Shown here: one piece after another, positions 8,613-17,359 of the stretch
Position numbering within the stretch: position 1 is the first letter of the stretch
How the letters are laid out: each line of letters opens with the position of its first letter
NCBI GenBank assembly: GCA_016928865.1
Contig: JAFGJX010000118.1
Span: 1-58,046, forward strand
From: Spirochaetota bacterium
GTDB lineage: Bacteria; Spirochaetota; UBA4802; UBA5550
Length of the DNA: 58,046 nt
Direction of reading: 5' to 3'
Made by a program: the position numbers and the translations under genes
Notes under the pieces: model-generated
What the model saw: the letters and a program-made list of their open reading frames with translations, nothing else
Database searches by the model: none
What the model was told of the DNA's origin: nothing

Positions 8613-9788
8613 ATGGTCCAGATGAAAAACCAGACGTTCATTCCCCGCTTATTCATCATCGCCGCGCTGACCGTGTCGATGGTGGCATTGCCGGCCCCGA
8701 AGCTCTTCCCGTGGGGGCTTTTCAGCATCTTCACCGATGCGGTTCCAATCGACGGGGAAACGGACACGGCGGGCGTCTTCAACCCGGAGCGAGATATACT
8801 CTATCTGCCCATGACGGAAGGAAGGGATATCTTCGAAACTGCGCGCGACCTGTCCATACTCAGAAACAGCGAAGTCAGGAAGCATCTCTATCTCTACCTT
8901 ACCAGCAAACGCGCATACACGGTGCGTGCCATCAGCCGGTCCTACCGCTACGAGGACGCGATCATCGAAATAATGAGGGAAAATGACGACCTCCCGGAAG
9001 AGCTATGGCTCCTTCCGCTCCTGGAAAGCTGTTTCAACCCCCATGCCGTTTCTTCCAGCAGGGCCATCGGCCTGTGGCAAATAATGAAAAACACATCAAA
9101 GCCCCTTGGCCTGAGAGTCGACCGCTGGATCGACGAGCGGCGTAGCATAATAAAATCGACAGAAGCGGCACTCCGCCACCTTCGCACAATGCAAAAAATC
9201 TTTCCCCGATGGGACCTTGCGCTTGCCGCCTATAATGGCGGGGCCGGATATATCAGGCGCGCCATGGACCGGACCGGAATTAACGGCTACTGGGACCTCG
9301 CCGCCCGGGGACTTCTCCGGACTGAGACGGGCGAGTATGTGCCGAAATTCCTGGCACTCATGCTAATTTATCAAAACCAGCGACTCTTCGGCATAGCGGA
9401 TGAAATCGTCATACCCGTGAAAAAAGAGAGCGAAATTGTGGAGCTCAAGCGGCCGGCCGATCTCGCTGATGTAGCGCGAATTTCCGGGGTTCCCCTCAGG
9501 ACCCTTCGGGAGCTGAACCCGGATCTCAGGACTACAAAGACACCCCCGGCAATAGCACAATACCACCTCGTCGTGCCCGCTGAAGCCAGAGACAGGATTG
9601 ACGAAGATTCGGACGACCTGTATAAAAACGGGCTGGGCGGCGTCATTGAATACCAGGTCAAAAAAGGCGATACAATCTCAGAAATCGCCCGCCGCTATAA
9701 TAAAAAGACCTCGCGCATCCTCCGTCTGAACGGCATCAAGAACGCAAAATCGCTGCAAATTGGCCGAATAATATATGTGCCGAAATAA
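8613..9788 (+). CDS. Membrane-bound lytic murein transglycosylase, MltD-like, with LysM
   Basis: This enzyme cleaves peptidoglycan between MurNAc and GlcNAc in the periplasm. A hydrophobic signal or anchor spans about residues 8-28. The SLT domain has the catalytic Glu138 in LPLLESCFNP, followed by the family motifs SRAIGLWQIM and ALAAYNGGAGYI. A weak LysM-like unit (about 280-322) and a clear C-terminal LysM (IEYQVKKGDTISEIARRY to RIIYVPK) bind the glycan. ATGs lie at 8613 and 8622, and neither has a strong ribosome site. It is 75 bp upstream of murA on the same strand, so both cell-wall genes may be expressed together. Confidence 0.9.
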   Translation: MVQMKNQTFIPRLFIIAALTVSMVALPAPKLFPWGLFSIFTDAVPIDGETDTAGVFNPERDILYLPMTEGRDIFETARDLSILRNSEVRKHLYLYLTSKRAYTVRAISRSYRYEDAIIEIMRENDDLPEELWLLPLLESCFNPHAVSSSRAIGLWQIMKNTSKPLGLRVDRWIDERRSIIKSTEAALRHLRTMQKIFPRWDLALAAYNGGAGYIRRAMDRTGINGYWDLAARGLLRTETGEYVPKFLALMLIYQNQRLFGIADEIVIPVKKESEIVELKRPADLADVARISGVPLRTLRELNPDLRTTKTPPAIAQYHLVVPAEARDRIDEDSDDLYKNGLGGVIEYQVKKGDTISEIARRYNKKTSRILRLNGIKNAKSLQIGRIIYVPK

Positions 9789-9863
9789 AAAAATAAAAAA
9801 TCTCTTGTCACGACATGGAACTCTGGCACTTATGTAATAACAATTTCTGGAGATTGGACGTTC

Positions 9864-11132
9864 ATGGATATCTATAGGATAAAAGGAGGAGGGGCGCTTT
9901 CCGGAGAAGTAAAAATATCAGGAGCTAAAAACGCCGCCCTTCCCATCATCGTTGCGAGCCTGCTGGCCGATGGAGAAACAACGCTCAAGAATATCCCCGA
10001 CCTGAAAGACATACGCACCATGCTCGAAGTCATTCAATGCCTCGGGGCCGAATACGACTTCAACACAGAGAAGAACACTCTCCGCATCAGGATAAGCTCA
10101 ATAAAGAACGCCGAACTGCCATATGAACTGGTAAAGACGATGCGGGCGTCCTATTACGTAATGGGCCCTCTTCTCGCACGGACCGGAGAAGCCGACGTTT
10201 CACTCCCGGGTGGATGCGCAATTGGAGAGCGGCCGATGGATATACACCTCTCCGGCTTTGAGGCCCTGGGCGCCGAAATAAGTCTCGAACACGGCTACGT
10301 CAAGGCGCGAACTTCATCTCTCCGGGGGTCTGAATTCAAGATGCGGGCGGTTTCCGTGGGCGCGACCGCAAACCTGATGATGGCCGCCGTCCTCACGAAG
10401 GGAAAGACCGTCCTCGAAAACTGCGCGATGGAACCCGACATAGTCGACCTGGGCAACTTCCTCATGAAAATGGGCGCAAAAATTTCAGGACTCGGCACCG
10501 AACGCATAGAAATTGAAGGAGTTAAAAAGCTCGATCCCGTCACCTACACAATTATTCCGGACCGGATTGAAGCGGGCACCTATCTCATCGCGAGCGCCGC
10601 CACCAGGGGCTCCGTTACCATAACCGGCGCCATGCCCGAGCATGTGGGAGCGTGCATGAGCGCCCTCTCGGAGATGGGCTTCACGATCGAATCCGGCAGA
10701 GACTGGGTGTCCATAAGGCCTTCAAAAGCGCTGAAGGGCACGGTGATACGCACCATGCCCTATCCGGGATTCCCCACGGACCTGCAGGCGCCCATTATGG
10801 CGCTGGCGACAATTATCCCGGGCATCAATGTGGTCATAGAGACCATCTTCGAACGCCGTTTCACCCATGTGGCGGAGCTGCGACGAATGGGCGCCGATAT
10901 TACCGTGGAAGGGAGCGTGGTGATCATCAAGGGAGTCAAGAAACTCATGTCAGCCCCTGTCATGATGTCGGATCTTCGGGCCGGAGCGGCACTGGTTGTG
11001 GCTGCTCTCGCTGCGCAGGGGGAAACGGAGATTCGCCGCATCTATCATTGCGACCGCGGCTATGAACGGCTTGATGAAAAATTAACATTACTCGGCGCCG
11101 CCATCACCCGGGTCAAGGGCGGCGGGTTGTAA
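9864..11132 (+). CDS. murA: UDP-N-acetylglucosamine 1-carboxyvinyltransferase
   Basis: First committed step of peptidoglycan synthesis: it adds enolpyruvate from PEP to UDP-GlcNAc in the cytoplasm. The protein is full length (422 residues). It begins MDIYRIKGGGALSGEV and has the AKNAALP substrate loop at 21-27. The catalytic Cys118 lies in LPGGCAIGERP; this is the residue fosfomycin alkylates, so nothing here predicts resistance through Cys-to-Asp change. A ribosome site (GGAG) precedes the ATG. A strong hairpin terminator follows 31 bp after the stop. Confidence 0.97.
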   Translation: MDIYRIKGGGALSGEVKISGAKNAALPIIVASLLADGETTLKNIPDLKDIRTMLEVIQCLGAEYDFNTEKNTLRIRISSIKNAELPYELVKTMRASYYVMGPLLARTGEADVSLPGGCAIGERPMDIHLSGFEALGAEISLEHGYVKARTSSLRGSEFKMRAVSVGATANLMMAAVLTKGKTVLENCAMEPDIVDLGNFLMKMGAKISGLGTERIEIEGVKKLDPVTYTIIPDRIEAGTYLIASAATRGSVTITGAMPEHVGACMSALSEMGFTIESGRDWVSIRPSKALKGTVIRTMPYPGFPTDLQAPIMALATIIPGINVVIETIFERRFTHVAELRRMGADITVEGSVVIIKGVKKLMSAPVMMSDLRAGAALVVAALAAQGETEIRRIYHCDRGYERLDEKLTLLGAAITRVKGGGL

Positions 11133-11163
11133 TTCTCATAACCTATTTTATCCCAAAAAACAA

Positions 11164-11195
11164 AAAGGCGGGGTGTTTCATCCCGCCTTTTTTTC
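11164..11195 (+). terminator. Rho-independent terminator after murA
   Basis: AAAGGCGGG and CCCGCCTTT pair across a nine-base loop and are followed by a T run. It lies directly behind murA and separates it from the RHH gene. Confidence 0.88.
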
Positions 11196-11299
11196 TAAGC
11201 AGGCACATGCTTAATGACGTCATCCAGAGCGTGAAAATATTTTAACATACCCGGCTTCCTGTTCGTTACTCCTCATATAACCATTCACGCGAGGACAGC

Positions 11300-11761
11300 A
11301 TGGAAACAACGATTAATATTCATTCCGATGTTCTAGAAAAAATCACATTCGCAGCAAAACAACAGAAGACATCTCGATCAAAATTAATCATTACATTGAT
11401 AAAGGAAACAATGAATGATATCCCCGATCCCGGGCAATTGGGGACGCTGGTTAAATACCAAAAAAGAAGCAATGTTGACGACTGGCATATTTTTCATATT
11501 CAGCTGCGCATGGATGATTATGAGTATATTCTGGATCTGAGAAAATTGCTAAAAATGTCGGTTTCATTAATATTAGCATATGCATTGAAAAAATACCTAA
11601 ATAAAATATTTAATGGTAATAATACCGATAACTATCGGTATTGTAATTATGTTATAATCAAAGATAAAATTGATAATATTATATGCTGGAAATTCATCTG
11701 GGGATACCCGCCAAACATCGCACAGATACTGCCAGATACACCCACCAGCATTAAATTTTAA
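11300..11761 (+). CDS. Tandem ribbon-helix-helix-like protein, probable DNA binding, 153 aa
   Basis: The N-terminal 40 residues (TTINIHSDVLEKITFAAK, then SRSKLIITLIKETM) have the strand-helix-helix pattern of RHH/CopG-type DNA-binding modules. A second stretch (HIFHIQLRMDDYEYILDL, then MSVSLILAYALKKYL) repeats the same pattern, so one chain may carry both halves of an RHH dimer. The tail ending IICWKFIWGYPPN is not recognised. The ATG at 11300 has a GAGG ribosome site 5 bp away. The gene is visibly AT-richer than murA and flgF on either side, which suggests later arrival. It may regulate the downstream flgF, 57 bp away, but no operator was identified. Confidence 0.7.
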   Translation: METTINIHSDVLEKITFAAKQQKTSRSKLIITLIKETMNDIPDPGQLGTLVKYQKRSNVDDWHIFHIQLRMDDYEYILDLRKLLKMSVSLILAYALKKYLNKIFNGNNTDNYRYCNYVIIKDKIDNIICWKFIWGYPPNIAQILPDTPTSIKF

Positions 11762-11818
11762 TTATCATCAAACAGCCGCCGGCCGATAATAAAAGCGACA
11801 TAGTACAGGGGGCACAGT

Positions 11819-12649
11819 ATGCTTAGAGGAATATACACCGGCGCGAGCGGCATGATTGCCCAGCAGGCGCGACTGGACGTGGTGGCAAACAACCTCGCAA
11901 ACGTTGATAAAACCGGCTTCAAGAAGGACCTTGCGGTATTCAAGGCCTTTCCTGACATGCTGATTCGTCGAATCAACGAAAGCGGGCTGGGCATTACCCC
12001 GGCCGGTTCCTATGACACCATGCCGTATGTGGGAAAACTCGGTACCGGCGTGGAAGTCAATGAGGTCTACACCGATTTCGACCAGGGAGCCCTCCAGCGC
12101 ACGGAAAACGATTTCGACCTGGCACTGGACGGGAGGGGCTTCCTGACCGTAATGACCGAGCGCGGCGAGCGATATACCCGGAATGGAGCCTTTACCATCA
12201 ACCAGGAAGGCATCCTGATGAACCACAACGGCTATCCGGTCCTCGGTGAAAACGGCATTATACGCGTTCAGCACAATAATTTCATTGTGAACGAGCGCGG
12301 CGAAATTATAATCAACAGCGCGGTTGATCCCAACTCGCTCGTGAGCATGTCAAACAACGACTGGAGCCAGCCGATTGTTTTCGACCGATTAAAACTGGCG
12401 GACTTCGAAAAAATCCGGGAGCTCAAAAAGGAAGGGGATTCTCTCTGGAAGGAGACCGAATATTCCGGACCGCCCCTTCCTCCACAAAACATCAAAGTGG
12501 TCCAGGGCTTCCTGGAAAAATCAAATGTCAACATGATCCGCGAAATGGTGGACATGATCGAGGTCCAGCGCAGTTATGAAGCAAACCAGAAGGCGGTGCA
12601 AGCCCACGATGCTGAGCTGGGCAGGCTCATAAATGAAGTAGCGCGATAA
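11819..12649 (+). CDS. flgF: Flagellar basal-body rod protein FlgF (FlhO type)
   Basis: Proximal/distal rod component of the flagellar axial structure in the periplasm. The N-terminus MLRGIYTGASGMIAQQ, followed by VVANNLANVDKTGFKK, is the rod/hook family signature. The C-terminus (IREMVDMIEVQRSYEANQ) is the matching helix. The start motif fits FlgF/FlhO better than FlgG, and the length (276) is normal. Spirochaetes usually keep flgF and flgG together, but here a terminator follows immediately and no flgG is in the window. The ribosome site AGGGGG is 7 bp before the ATG. Confidence 0.85.
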   Translation: MLRGIYTGASGMIAQQARLDVVANNLANVDKTGFKKDLAVFKAFPDMLIRRINESGLGITPAGSYDTMPYVGKLGTGVEVNEVYTDFDQGALQRTENDFDLALDGRGFLTVMTERGERYTRNGAFTINQEGILMNHNGYPVLGENGIIRVQHNNFIVNERGEIIINSAVDPNSLVSMSNNDWSQPIVFDRLKLADFEKIRELKKEGDSLWKETEYSGPPLPPQNIKVVQGFLEKSNVNMIREMVDMIEVQRSYEANQKAVQAHDAELGRLINEVAR

Positions 12650-12663
12650 CACGGTATGTGGAA

Positions 12664-12727
12664 TCTACTCTGACCCCGGGATTTCCCGGGGTTTTTTATT
12701 ATTTACCGAGAAATTTACTCTGACCCC
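12664..12727 (+). repeat. Two direct copies of a dispersed TTTACTCTGACCCC repeat
   Basis: CTACTCTGACCCC (ending 12677) and AAATTTACTCTGACCCC (from 12711) flank the flgF terminator. Further copies occur near 51.3-51.5 kb and 55.49 kb, all in intergenic DNA. Confidence 0.75.
12673..12698 (+). terminator. Rho-independent terminator after flgF
   Basis: ACCCCGGG and CCCGGGGT pair over an ATTT loop and run into TTTTTT. The left arm overlaps a copy of the dispersed TACTCTGACCCC repeat. Confidence 0.85.
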
Positions 12728-12751
12728 CCCCTGCTATATATTGACTTTTGC

Positions 12752-12779
12752 TTGACTTGATCCGACAGCAGTGTACAAA
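12752..12779 (+). promoter_or_regulatory. Candidate promoter for the histidine kinase gene
   Basis: TTGACT at 12752-12757 and TACAAA at 12774-12779 are 16 bp apart. The start of transcription near 12787 would suit the ATG at 12808 and rule out the TTG at 12748 as start codon. Confidence 0.35.
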
Positions 12780-12807
12780 ATACAATAAATCAGCATTATT
12801 ATTGAAA

Positions 12808-14553
12808 ATGACCGCACCGAAGATAAATCAATTTATTAAATTCTGGAACACCCTGACAGCTCCGCGCGCGGAAAATCCCGATATCGCGCGCCAGGAATAT
12901 ATGACAAGGGTCATATCAATCATCACGTTCATCATAGCGCTGATATTCAATGGTATCTTCTTGTGTGGCTGGTTACTTGGCTTTCTGCCGCTGGACTCAT
13001 TTATCATAACGTTGGCCATCATGCTGATAATGGCCATCAGCATATGCCTGACCTACCGCGGTCACTGGCGCCCCGCCGGGTACCTTCCTCCAATAATCAT
13101 TTATCTCACCGCCGTGTACGGCAGCTATGTCGGCGGTCCGGGCGCGCCCGCGATGATCATCTATGTTCTGGCGACAATAATAACCTCCATCCTGCTCGGA
13201 CTGCGTGCCCAGTGGATCATGTTCGCTCTGTGCGTCGCTTCATATGCGGGAATTGGGACCGCGCATATCATGGGGTTAATTCCTCAGCTTCGATTTCCGG
13301 AAACGGCGTTCCCCAACCGCGTCATCATTGTCACGGCAACCTTCATGGGCATAACGGCCCTCCTCTGGTTCCTGGTCTCGCAGTATCGTGCGGCCATCGG
13401 CCGCGCACGCTCAATGACCAGAGAACTCGAGGAAATTGCTTCGGAGCTGAGCGAAACAAACCTGAACCTCGAAACCGAAATAGCCGAAAGAAGGAGGGCC
13501 GAGGATGCTCTCAAGGAAAGCGAGGAACGGTACCGGCTGCTGTTCGAATCATCGCGCGAGGCCATCGTCATCATTGAGCCGCCTCCGTCTTTCAAATACA
13601 TTGCGGTCAACCGCGCCGCGCTTGAGATGTTTAAAATTGATCCGGATAAAGATACCACGCCCTTTGCCGGCCCCTGGGAACTGGCGCCTGAACTCCAGCC
13701 GGACGGCGAAACGTCCCGCGACAAGGCTATTACGATGATACAGAAGGCCGTTACTGATGGATGGTGCTTCTTTGAATTCCGCCATCGACGGTCAAACGGC
13801 GAAGAGTTCCCGTCCACCGTACTCCTTTCGAAATTCGTCATGCGCGGAAAAACCTTCATCCAGGCGAGCATGCGCGACGTCACCGAGCGGAAGATCGCGG
13901 AAGAGCAGATAAAGGACTCTCTCAGGGAAAAGGAAGTGCTGTTAAAAGAGATCCATCACCGGGTGAAAAATAATTTTCAGATTATCATCAGCCTGCTCAA
14001 TCTTCAATCGGGAGGCATCACGGACGAGAACCTGCGGCGGCTGTTCAACGATTCGGTCAACCGCATACGGGCAATGGCCCTCGTTCACGAGGAGCTCTAT
14101 CAGTCGGAGAGCATATCCGACATCGATTTCGCCGCCTATCTCCGCACGATCCTGGAGGAACTGTATGCCGGCTACGCGGTCGGCCCGAACAGGCCGGAGC
14201 TGATCATCGAGTGTGAGGAGATATATCTCGGCATCGACCAGGCCATACCCTGCGGTCTGATACTGAACGAGCTGGTGACGAACTCGCTGAAATACGCCTT
14301 CACAGAGAACGTCAGCGGCCCCCACATTAAAGTGACATTACGGCGTTCAGGCGAGGATACGATCGTACTCACCATCAGCGACAACGGCATCGGCCTGCCG
14401 CAAGAGGTTGATCCCGCCGCCACCGCAACCCTGGGGCTTCAACTGGTAAGCGTACTGATCAAGCAGATCCACGGAACCTGCGCCATTGGCCGGCGAGACG
14501 GGACCTCATGGGAAATCACTTTTCCTGCCCGGCTCCCCTCTGCAACCGCATGA
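12808..14553 (+). CDS. Membrane sensor histidine kinase, PAS plus HisKA_2/HATPase_c
   Basis: Six hydrophobic segments fill the first 195 residues, so the sensor is membrane-embedded. A short coiled coil (ELEEIASELSETNLNLETEI) and a PAS domain (ERYRLLFESSREAIVII to RDVTERKIAEEQI) follow. The dimerisation motif is EIHHRVKNNF with the His pair at 383-384, the HisKA_2 type. The ATPase has the N box (LNELVTNSLKYAF) and the G1 box (DNGIGLP). It phosphorylates an unknown response regulator; none is adjacent. An in-frame TTG at 12748 would add 20 residues but overlaps a likely promoter. No ribosome site is evident before the ATG. Confidence 0.88.
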   Translation: MTAPKINQFIKFWNTLTAPRAENPDIARQEYMTRVISIITFIIALIFNGIFLCGWLLGFLPLDSFIITLAIMLIMAISICLTYRGHWRPAGYLPPIIIYLTAVYGSYVGGPGAPAMIIYVLATIITSILLGLRAQWIMFALCVASYAGIGTAHIMGLIPQLRFPETAFPNRVIIVTATFMGITALLWFLVSQYRAAIGRARSMTRELEEIASELSETNLNLETEIAERRRAEDALKESEERYRLLFESSREAIVIIEPPPSFKYIAVNRAALEMFKIDPDKDTTPFAGPWELAPELQPDGETSRDKAITMIQKAVTDGWCFFEFRHRRSNGEEFPSTVLLSKFVMRGKTFIQASMRDVTERKIAEEQIKDSLREKEVLLKEIHHRVKNNFQIIISLLNLQSGGITDENLRRLFNDSVNRIRAMALVHEELYQSESISDIDFAAYLRTILEELYAGYAVGPNRPELIIECEEIYLGIDQAIPCGLILNELVTNSLKYAFTENVSGPHIKVTLRRSGEDTIVLTISDNGIGLPQEVDPAATATLGLQLVSVLIKQIHGTCAIGRRDGTSWEITFPARLPSATA

Positions 14554-14557
14554 CCGG

Positions 14558-15559
14558 TCAGGCGGGCACTGTCCCGACCATGAGATCGTTTTCCATGCCG
14601 GTGACAATCCGTTCAATTGAAACGCAGCCGGCCTTTTCAAGCCATTCACGCATCTCTCTTTCGGTGTAGGTATCGCCCCCGCGGGTGTTTACCAGCATAT
14701 TGAGCGCAAAGATCGCGCCGCGCGCCGGCGAGGTGCGGTCTTCCGTCATGATGTGGTCCTGTATGACGATCCTCCCGCCCCCTGCCAGGGACTCGCGGGC
14801 CTTCCTGACGAGCGCGACATTCTCCTCGTATGAGTTAATATGCACGATGGCGGACATAAACACGATGTCATACCCGGCGCCGAAGCCGTCCCTGCTGTAA
14901 TCGCCGTCCATTGTCGATATGCTCCCGGAAAAGCCGCCCTCCTCGATATACTTTCTGGTGAGAGCGGTTACGTCCGGCAGGTCAAACACCACGGCGCGCA
15001 GGCCGGGCTTCGCGCTCGCGAACGCCATGGAATACACGCCCGATCCTCCGCCGACGTCAAGCACGAGGTTCACGTTCGTCAGGTCTATATGAGAGATGAG
15101 ATCTCCGGCGGTCAATTTCGCGCGGTGGTGCATCGCTCCGATGAAATGGTTGAGGGAAAATTCATCTTTTTCACGTTCCGTAACAGATGTGCCGGCCCGG
15201 ACCGCGGCGGTAAGGGTCGCCCACGATCGGTACATGTTTATCATGTGCCCTATCCGCGCCAGGTACTGCTCCGACCCCTTCACCAGGTAGCGCGAGGATA
15301 TTTCCGTGTTCGAATACCGCTCCCCGTTTTTAGTGACCAATCCCAGGGCGCACAGCGCGTTCAGCAGTCGTTCGGTTGACCTGGATTTTGCGTTGATCCT
15401 TTCAGCAATTTCCGGGGACGTGCGCGCACCGTCCCCTATAACGGTAAAGATTTCCAGCTCGAACGCCGTCAGGATTATCCTGCTCTTCTGATAGCCCGAC
15501 GCCATCTCGATGATCTGTTCCGGGCCCTGAAGCAGTCCCGGCGAGTTGCTTGCAGCCAT
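14558..15559 (-). CDS. SAM-dependent O-methyltransferase (Methyltransf_2 type with winged-helix dimerisation domain)
   Basis: 333 residues from the ATG at 15559, which has an AAGGA ribosome site 6 bp upstream; a longer frame to 15655 lacks one. Residues 10-95 form the winged-helix dimerisation domain of small-molecule O-methyltransferases (LTAFELEIFTVIGDGARTS). Residues 168-174 (DVGGGSG) form SAM motif I, and FDLPDVT is the second strand. Family members methylate hydroxyl groups on carotenoids, polyketides or quinone-like compounds; the substrate here is unknown. An 18-bp palindrome 26 bp before the start may be an operator. It ends 4 bp from the histidine kinase stop, convergent. Confidence 0.85.
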   Translation of the reverse strand: MAASNSPGLLQGPEQIIEMASGYQKSRIILTAFELEIFTVIGDGARTSPEIAERINAKSRSTERLLNALCALGLVTKNGERYSNTEISSRYLVKGSEQYLARIGHMINMYRSWATLTAAVRAGTSVTEREKDEFSLNHFIGAMHHRAKLTAGDLISHIDLTNVNLVLDVGGGSGVYSMAFASAKPGLRAVVFDLPDVTALTRKYIEEGGFSGSISTMDGDYSRDGFGAGYDIVFMSAIVHINSYEENVALVRKARESLAGGGRIVIQDHIMTEDRTSPARGAIFALNMLVNTRGGDTYTEREMREWLEKAGCVSIERIVTGMENDLMVGTVPA

Positions 15560-15584
15560 GGCACATTCCTTATTAAGATGATAG

Positions 15585-15602
15585 TACCTGGTTGGACAGG
15601 TA
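15585..15602. promoter_or_regulatory. Palindromic operator candidate upstream of the O-methyltransferase
   Basis: TACCTG and CAGGTA form a perfect 6-bp inverted repeat with a 6-bp spacer (GTTGGA), 26 bp before the start codon at 15559. The size and position suit a dimeric helix-turn-helix repressor such as a TetR-type protein. No such regulator is next to it. Confidence 0.4.
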
Positions 15603-15706
15603 ATAAATACACCGCCGGTATCTCCAGAAGGCGAATTCCGGCAGATATGTTTCATCAGCTCTTCTTTCAGAGGGGGGGGGTGTATCGTCAGGAAACTATC
15701 GGGAGC

Positions 15707-15877
15707 CTACACCCGGCACTGTCGGACGATCTCTTTCAGATATGACGCATAACACCGGTTTACCTGTTCTAACGACGATCCTTCCAGAATGGCGTGTATA
15801 TCGTCCGCGTCCTCCCGGTTGAAGAGTATCCTGTCGCTGGCGTCCATGATATGAATGACGGTGCTTTTTCTCAGCAT
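15707..15877 (-). CDS. Small hypothetical protein, 56 aa
   Basis: Not recognised. The ATG at 15877 has an excellent ribosome site (GAGGAGG, 6 bp away), much better than the further-upstream start at 15895. The product (starting MLRKSTVIHIMDASD) alternates a beta-like N-terminus with a helical, Asp/Glu-rich middle and ends in YLKEIVRQCRV. There is no membrane segment. It is 147 bp upstream of the O-methyltransferase on the same strand, with the palindrome in between, so the two may be separately controlled. Confidence 0.6.
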   Translation of the reverse strand: MLRKSTVIHIMDASDRILFNREDADDIHAILEGSSLEQVNRCYASYLKEIVRQCRV

Positions 15878-16006
15878 GGCAACCTCCTCATCCACGAGTA
15901 TCCATTCTATTAATCGGAGGTTCTAGCTGAAAATATCAGTTTAATTCTGACCGGAGAGGCTGCCAGAGCGCCCGTCCCGCGTTACCAGCAGCCGCCAACG
16001 GCGCCA

Positions 16007-16651
16007 TCACCAGCGGACGACCCTCCATCCCCGCCGTCTGGCCCTGCGTTCGAGCGCCCGTGAAGGGGTCACGCATACCGGGTGGCCCACGGCCTCAAGC
16101 ACGGGCAGGTCGGCGATCGAGTCGGCATAATAATACGCATCCTCCATCCGGAGACCCCGCTCCCCGCAATAGCGGAGGACCCGGGCAAGCTTTTCCGGGC
16201 CGAAGCAGTACTCTCCCTTCAGACTCCCGGTGAGGCGGCCGTCCGCGACCTCGAGTTCCGTACAGATGACATCATCCATGCCAAGATGCTCCTTCATCCG
16301 GTCGCAGATGAAGTCAGGGGACGCAGAGAGGATGACGGTCATCCCTCCCTGACCGCGGTGAAAAGCGATCTCCTTCCGCGCGTCTTCACGCACGTATCTC
16401 AGGAGCTCTCCGGCCCATTCGGCGACCAGCGGCGCGACGCCGTCGACATCGAGCCCGCGGTACCACTTCATCCAGTAGCCGACCGCGGTGCCGGCGCTCA
16501 TGAGGCCGATCCGGTACAGCGCGTTGATCACGAAGGCCTTTCTGACTTCGCGTCTTCCTATGATGCCGCGATCGTACGATCCTCTGAACATGATCCGCCC
16601 GCTCGAAATGCTCAGGATGGTGTGGTCAAGGTCGAAAAATGCTGCGTACAT
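16007..16651 (-). CDS. HAD superfamily (subfamily IB) phosphatase, SerB-like
   Basis: A 214-residue cytoplasmic hydrolase. Motif I is FDLDHTIL with the nucleophile and acid Asp pair, motif II is VILSASPDF, and motifs III/IV are the Lys in FGPEKLARVL and YYADSIADLPVLEAVG. HAD-IB enzymes remove phosphate from phosphoserine, glycerol phosphates or similar small molecules. The helical cap (about 20-90) is the IB type. It is the last gene of the leftward nifU-nifS-ydcF run, 27 bp after the ydcF-like gene, with a good AAAGGAG ribosome site. A second HAD-IB gene lies at 37.9 kb. Confidence 0.85.
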   Translation of the reverse strand: MYAAFFDLDHTILSISSGRIMFRGSYDRGIIGRREVRKAFVINALYRIGLMSAGTAVGYWMKWYRGLDVDGVAPLVAEWAGELLRYVREDARKEIAFHRGQGGMTVILSASPDFICDRMKEHLGMDDVICTELEVADGRLTGSLKGEYCFGPEKLARVLRYCGERGLRMEDAYYYADSIADLPVLEAVGHPVCVTPSRALERRARRRGWRVVRW

Positions 16652-16678
16652 TGCACTCCTTTGAGAGGCTCGCTCCGG

Positions 16679-17299
16679 TCAGCAGGATTTGTCCCTGGTC
16701 TTTCCCTGTATCAGTTTTTTTATACGGTACGTTATGGAATAGTACATTTCCCGAAAAAGAAACCGCGCGCTGTTCCCGAAGGTACGGTAGCGCGTGGTCG
16801 GCGTGGGCGCCGGGCGGGCGTTCATATCCAGGTCAAGCGCCAGGGTCATGGCGCGCTTCATGTGGATCGGGTCGCTGACGACCAGAAAGGTTGATATATC
16901 CGCGCGGCGCGCGATCTCCCGCGCATACAGGAGGTTCTCCTCCGTTGTCCGCGACCTGTCTTCTTCTATGCAATCGGCTTCAGGGACTCCCAGTCCCACG
17001 GCGTACCGCTTCGCCACCGTGGACGCGGGCGGCTCGTCCGCGCTGTCGCGCGCGCCGGTGAAGATGATCTTCCTCACCATGCCGCCTTTATACAGGTCCA
17101 CCGCGTAATTTATCCTTTCACGAAACACCGGGGACGGCCTGTCGCCCCACGACGCGGCTCCCAGCACAATCGCGGCATCGGCGCTGTCGACCGGACCGCC
17201 GTCGCCATAGCAGAGGATCCCGGCCGCGAGGTAGAGCAGGACGCCCCCCGCGCACAGGGCCGCGATGCAGGTTAATTTTATTGACCGGGAAATCGTCAT
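16679..17299 (-). CDS. YdcF/SanA-like DUF218 membrane-anchored protein
   Basis: One N-terminal membrane segment (about 8-28) is followed by the DUF218 core: AAIVLGAASWGDRPSPVF, KIIFTGARDSADEPPAST, EDRSRTTEENLLYA and FLVVSDPIHMKRAMTLA. Proteins of this family sit at the inner membrane and have been linked to envelope integrity; the biochemical activity is unknown. The ATG at 17299 is taken as start. A GTG at 17317 would add six residues, and neither has a clear ribosome site. It lies 60 bp downstream of nifS and 27 bp upstream of the HAD phosphatase, so all four genes probably share a transcript. Confidence 0.82.
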   Translation of the reverse strand: MTISRSIKLTCIAALCAGGVLLYLAAGILCYGDGGPVDSADAAIVLGAASWGDRPSPVFRERINYAVDLYKGGMVRKIIFTGARDSADEPPASTVAKRYAVGLGVPEADCIEEDRSRTTEENLLYAREIARRADISTFLVVSDPIHMKRAMTLALDLDMNARPAPTPTTRYRTFGNSARFLFREMYYSITYRIKKLIQGKTRDKSC

Positions 17300-17359
17300 G
17301 GGTACATTGTACGGCACATCTGATATAATTCAATACAAAATTACCGTGCCCCAGCGCGG

